Assembly (NCBI GenBank): GCA_013339895.1
Contig: JABACO010000003.1
Coordinates: forward strand, 4,747,509 to 4,811,508
DNA length: 64,000 nucleotides
Direction of reading: 5' to 3'
Source of the DNA: Ephydatia muelleri
Lineage: Eukaryota; Porifera; Demospongiae; Spongillida; Spongillidae
In this document: positions 63,515 to 64,000 of the stretch, in pieces
How positions within the stretch are numbered: the first letter of the stretch is position 1
Layout of the letters: the number at the start of each line of letters is the position of its first letter
The notes under the pieces: generated by a model
Seen by the model: only the letters and a program-made list of their open reading frames with translations
The model's database searches: none
Told to the model about the DNA's origin: nothing
Position numbers and translations under genes: made by a program

Positions 63515-63960
63515 ATGTGGCTGTTCCGGGAAGAGGCCCGAAGGGTGTCGCCCACCATAGATTAAATTAGCATATGTACAAATTGGAATGCACAATAGAG
63601 CGGGGAAGTCATGAGAGGGGGTGGAGGGCGGGTGAGCAACTGAGCCGCAGTCGTGTGGCACCCACGTACTCGCTTTTATATGGGTGTGAACCTATAACCA
63701 CATTTTGGGATGATTTGATAGGACAAAAGGTAAGACGCACTGATCTGTTATGCTGTTGGACACTAATGCGAAGTGTAGGATTGGTTACGATCATTCATTG
63801 AATGCAGCTGTAAAAACATGTGCTTACATTGTTGCCTTTGCAATGGACATGCACTGTACTTAGTCCCCTCACAAAGCGTAGTTATACTATTACATAGGTT
63901 GGTCATGAACATTATTCCTGCATTAAACTTGCTTAACAACACCTGTACCACCTTAAGGAA
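63515..63960. repeat. DIRS-like terminal fragment, permuted relative to 30.2-30.7 kb
   Basis: 63528-63552 (cccgaagggtgtcgccca) matches 30640-30665, and 63750-63960 matches 30228-30420. Here the first block precedes the second; at 30 kb it follows. This fits the circularly permuted end structure of DIRS elements. Confidence 0.65.
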
Positions 63961-64000
63961 AGAGGGGCGAATTTATTTTATGTTTTGTCTCAACTGACAC

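Overview
The window is animal nuclear DNA. Genes are split by spliceosomal introns of roughly 50-800 bp. An interstitial tract of the animal telomere repeat (CCCTAA/TTAGGG) is present, and the mobile-element load is heavy and varied: Ginger-type integrase transposons, Ty3/gypsy, DIRS-like tyrosine-recombinase retroelements, P-element-like transposases, an endonuclease-type non-LTR fragment and many hairpin MITEs. Compact introns, the frequent words tgcatgca and tacatgta, and this element mix suggest an early-branching marine invertebrate. A demosponge is my best guess, not something the sequence proves.

Layout. 1-3.5 kb: a 5'-truncated Ginger1-type transposase (gypsy-like integrase, then Ulp1-like protease, then PHD finger) ending in an array of palindromic words. 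3.5-5.4 kb: an old repeat and the 3' half of a non-LTR element. 5.4-11 kb: mostly featureless. 11-13 kb: a decayed multi-exon transposon-derived gene (DUF7869-like). 13-25 kb: dispersed and tandem repeats, palindromic arrays and a 2-kb TGTG-rich minisatellite. 25.5-26.4 kb: a secreted fibrinogen-related protein gene. 26.5-27.5 kb: a 1-kb inverted repeat. 27.8-35.2 kb: a gypsy element with two LTRs, interrupted by a nested 3.5-kb insertion holding DIRS-like and RecQ-like fragments. 35-44 kb: P-element-like transposase pieces on both strands, several MITEs, and an internally deleted Ginger element with an OTU-like domain. 44.9-54.6 kb: two convergent paralogous genes. 55.6-61.1 kb: a large lipid-transfer-protein-like gene. 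61-64 kb: a TTAA-flanked MITE, simple repeats, a hairpin and a DIRS-like terminal fragment.

Host genes. Four loci look like host genes: the fibrinogen-domain protein, the two paralogous membrane proteins, and the MTP/vitellogenin-family protein. The paralogs are the most striking. Each has an N-terminal four-helix region resembling LRRC8/pannexin channels, followed by about 330 residues of a conserved C-terminal region I do not recognise, which is not leucine-rich repeats. Both have seven exons with matching splice phases, and exon 1 is the same length in both (1102 bp). They lie tail to tail with the telomeric tract between their 3' ends, and a second Ginger remnant sits in an intron of the minus-strand gene.

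Mobile elements tell a layered history: gypsy inserted into an older P-like repeat whose empty counterpart is visible at 3.7 kb; another element inserted into gypsy; and a TTAA MITE split a Ginger exon. Coordinates were derived by reading the sequence by eye; exon borders are predictions from splice consensus and reading phase.
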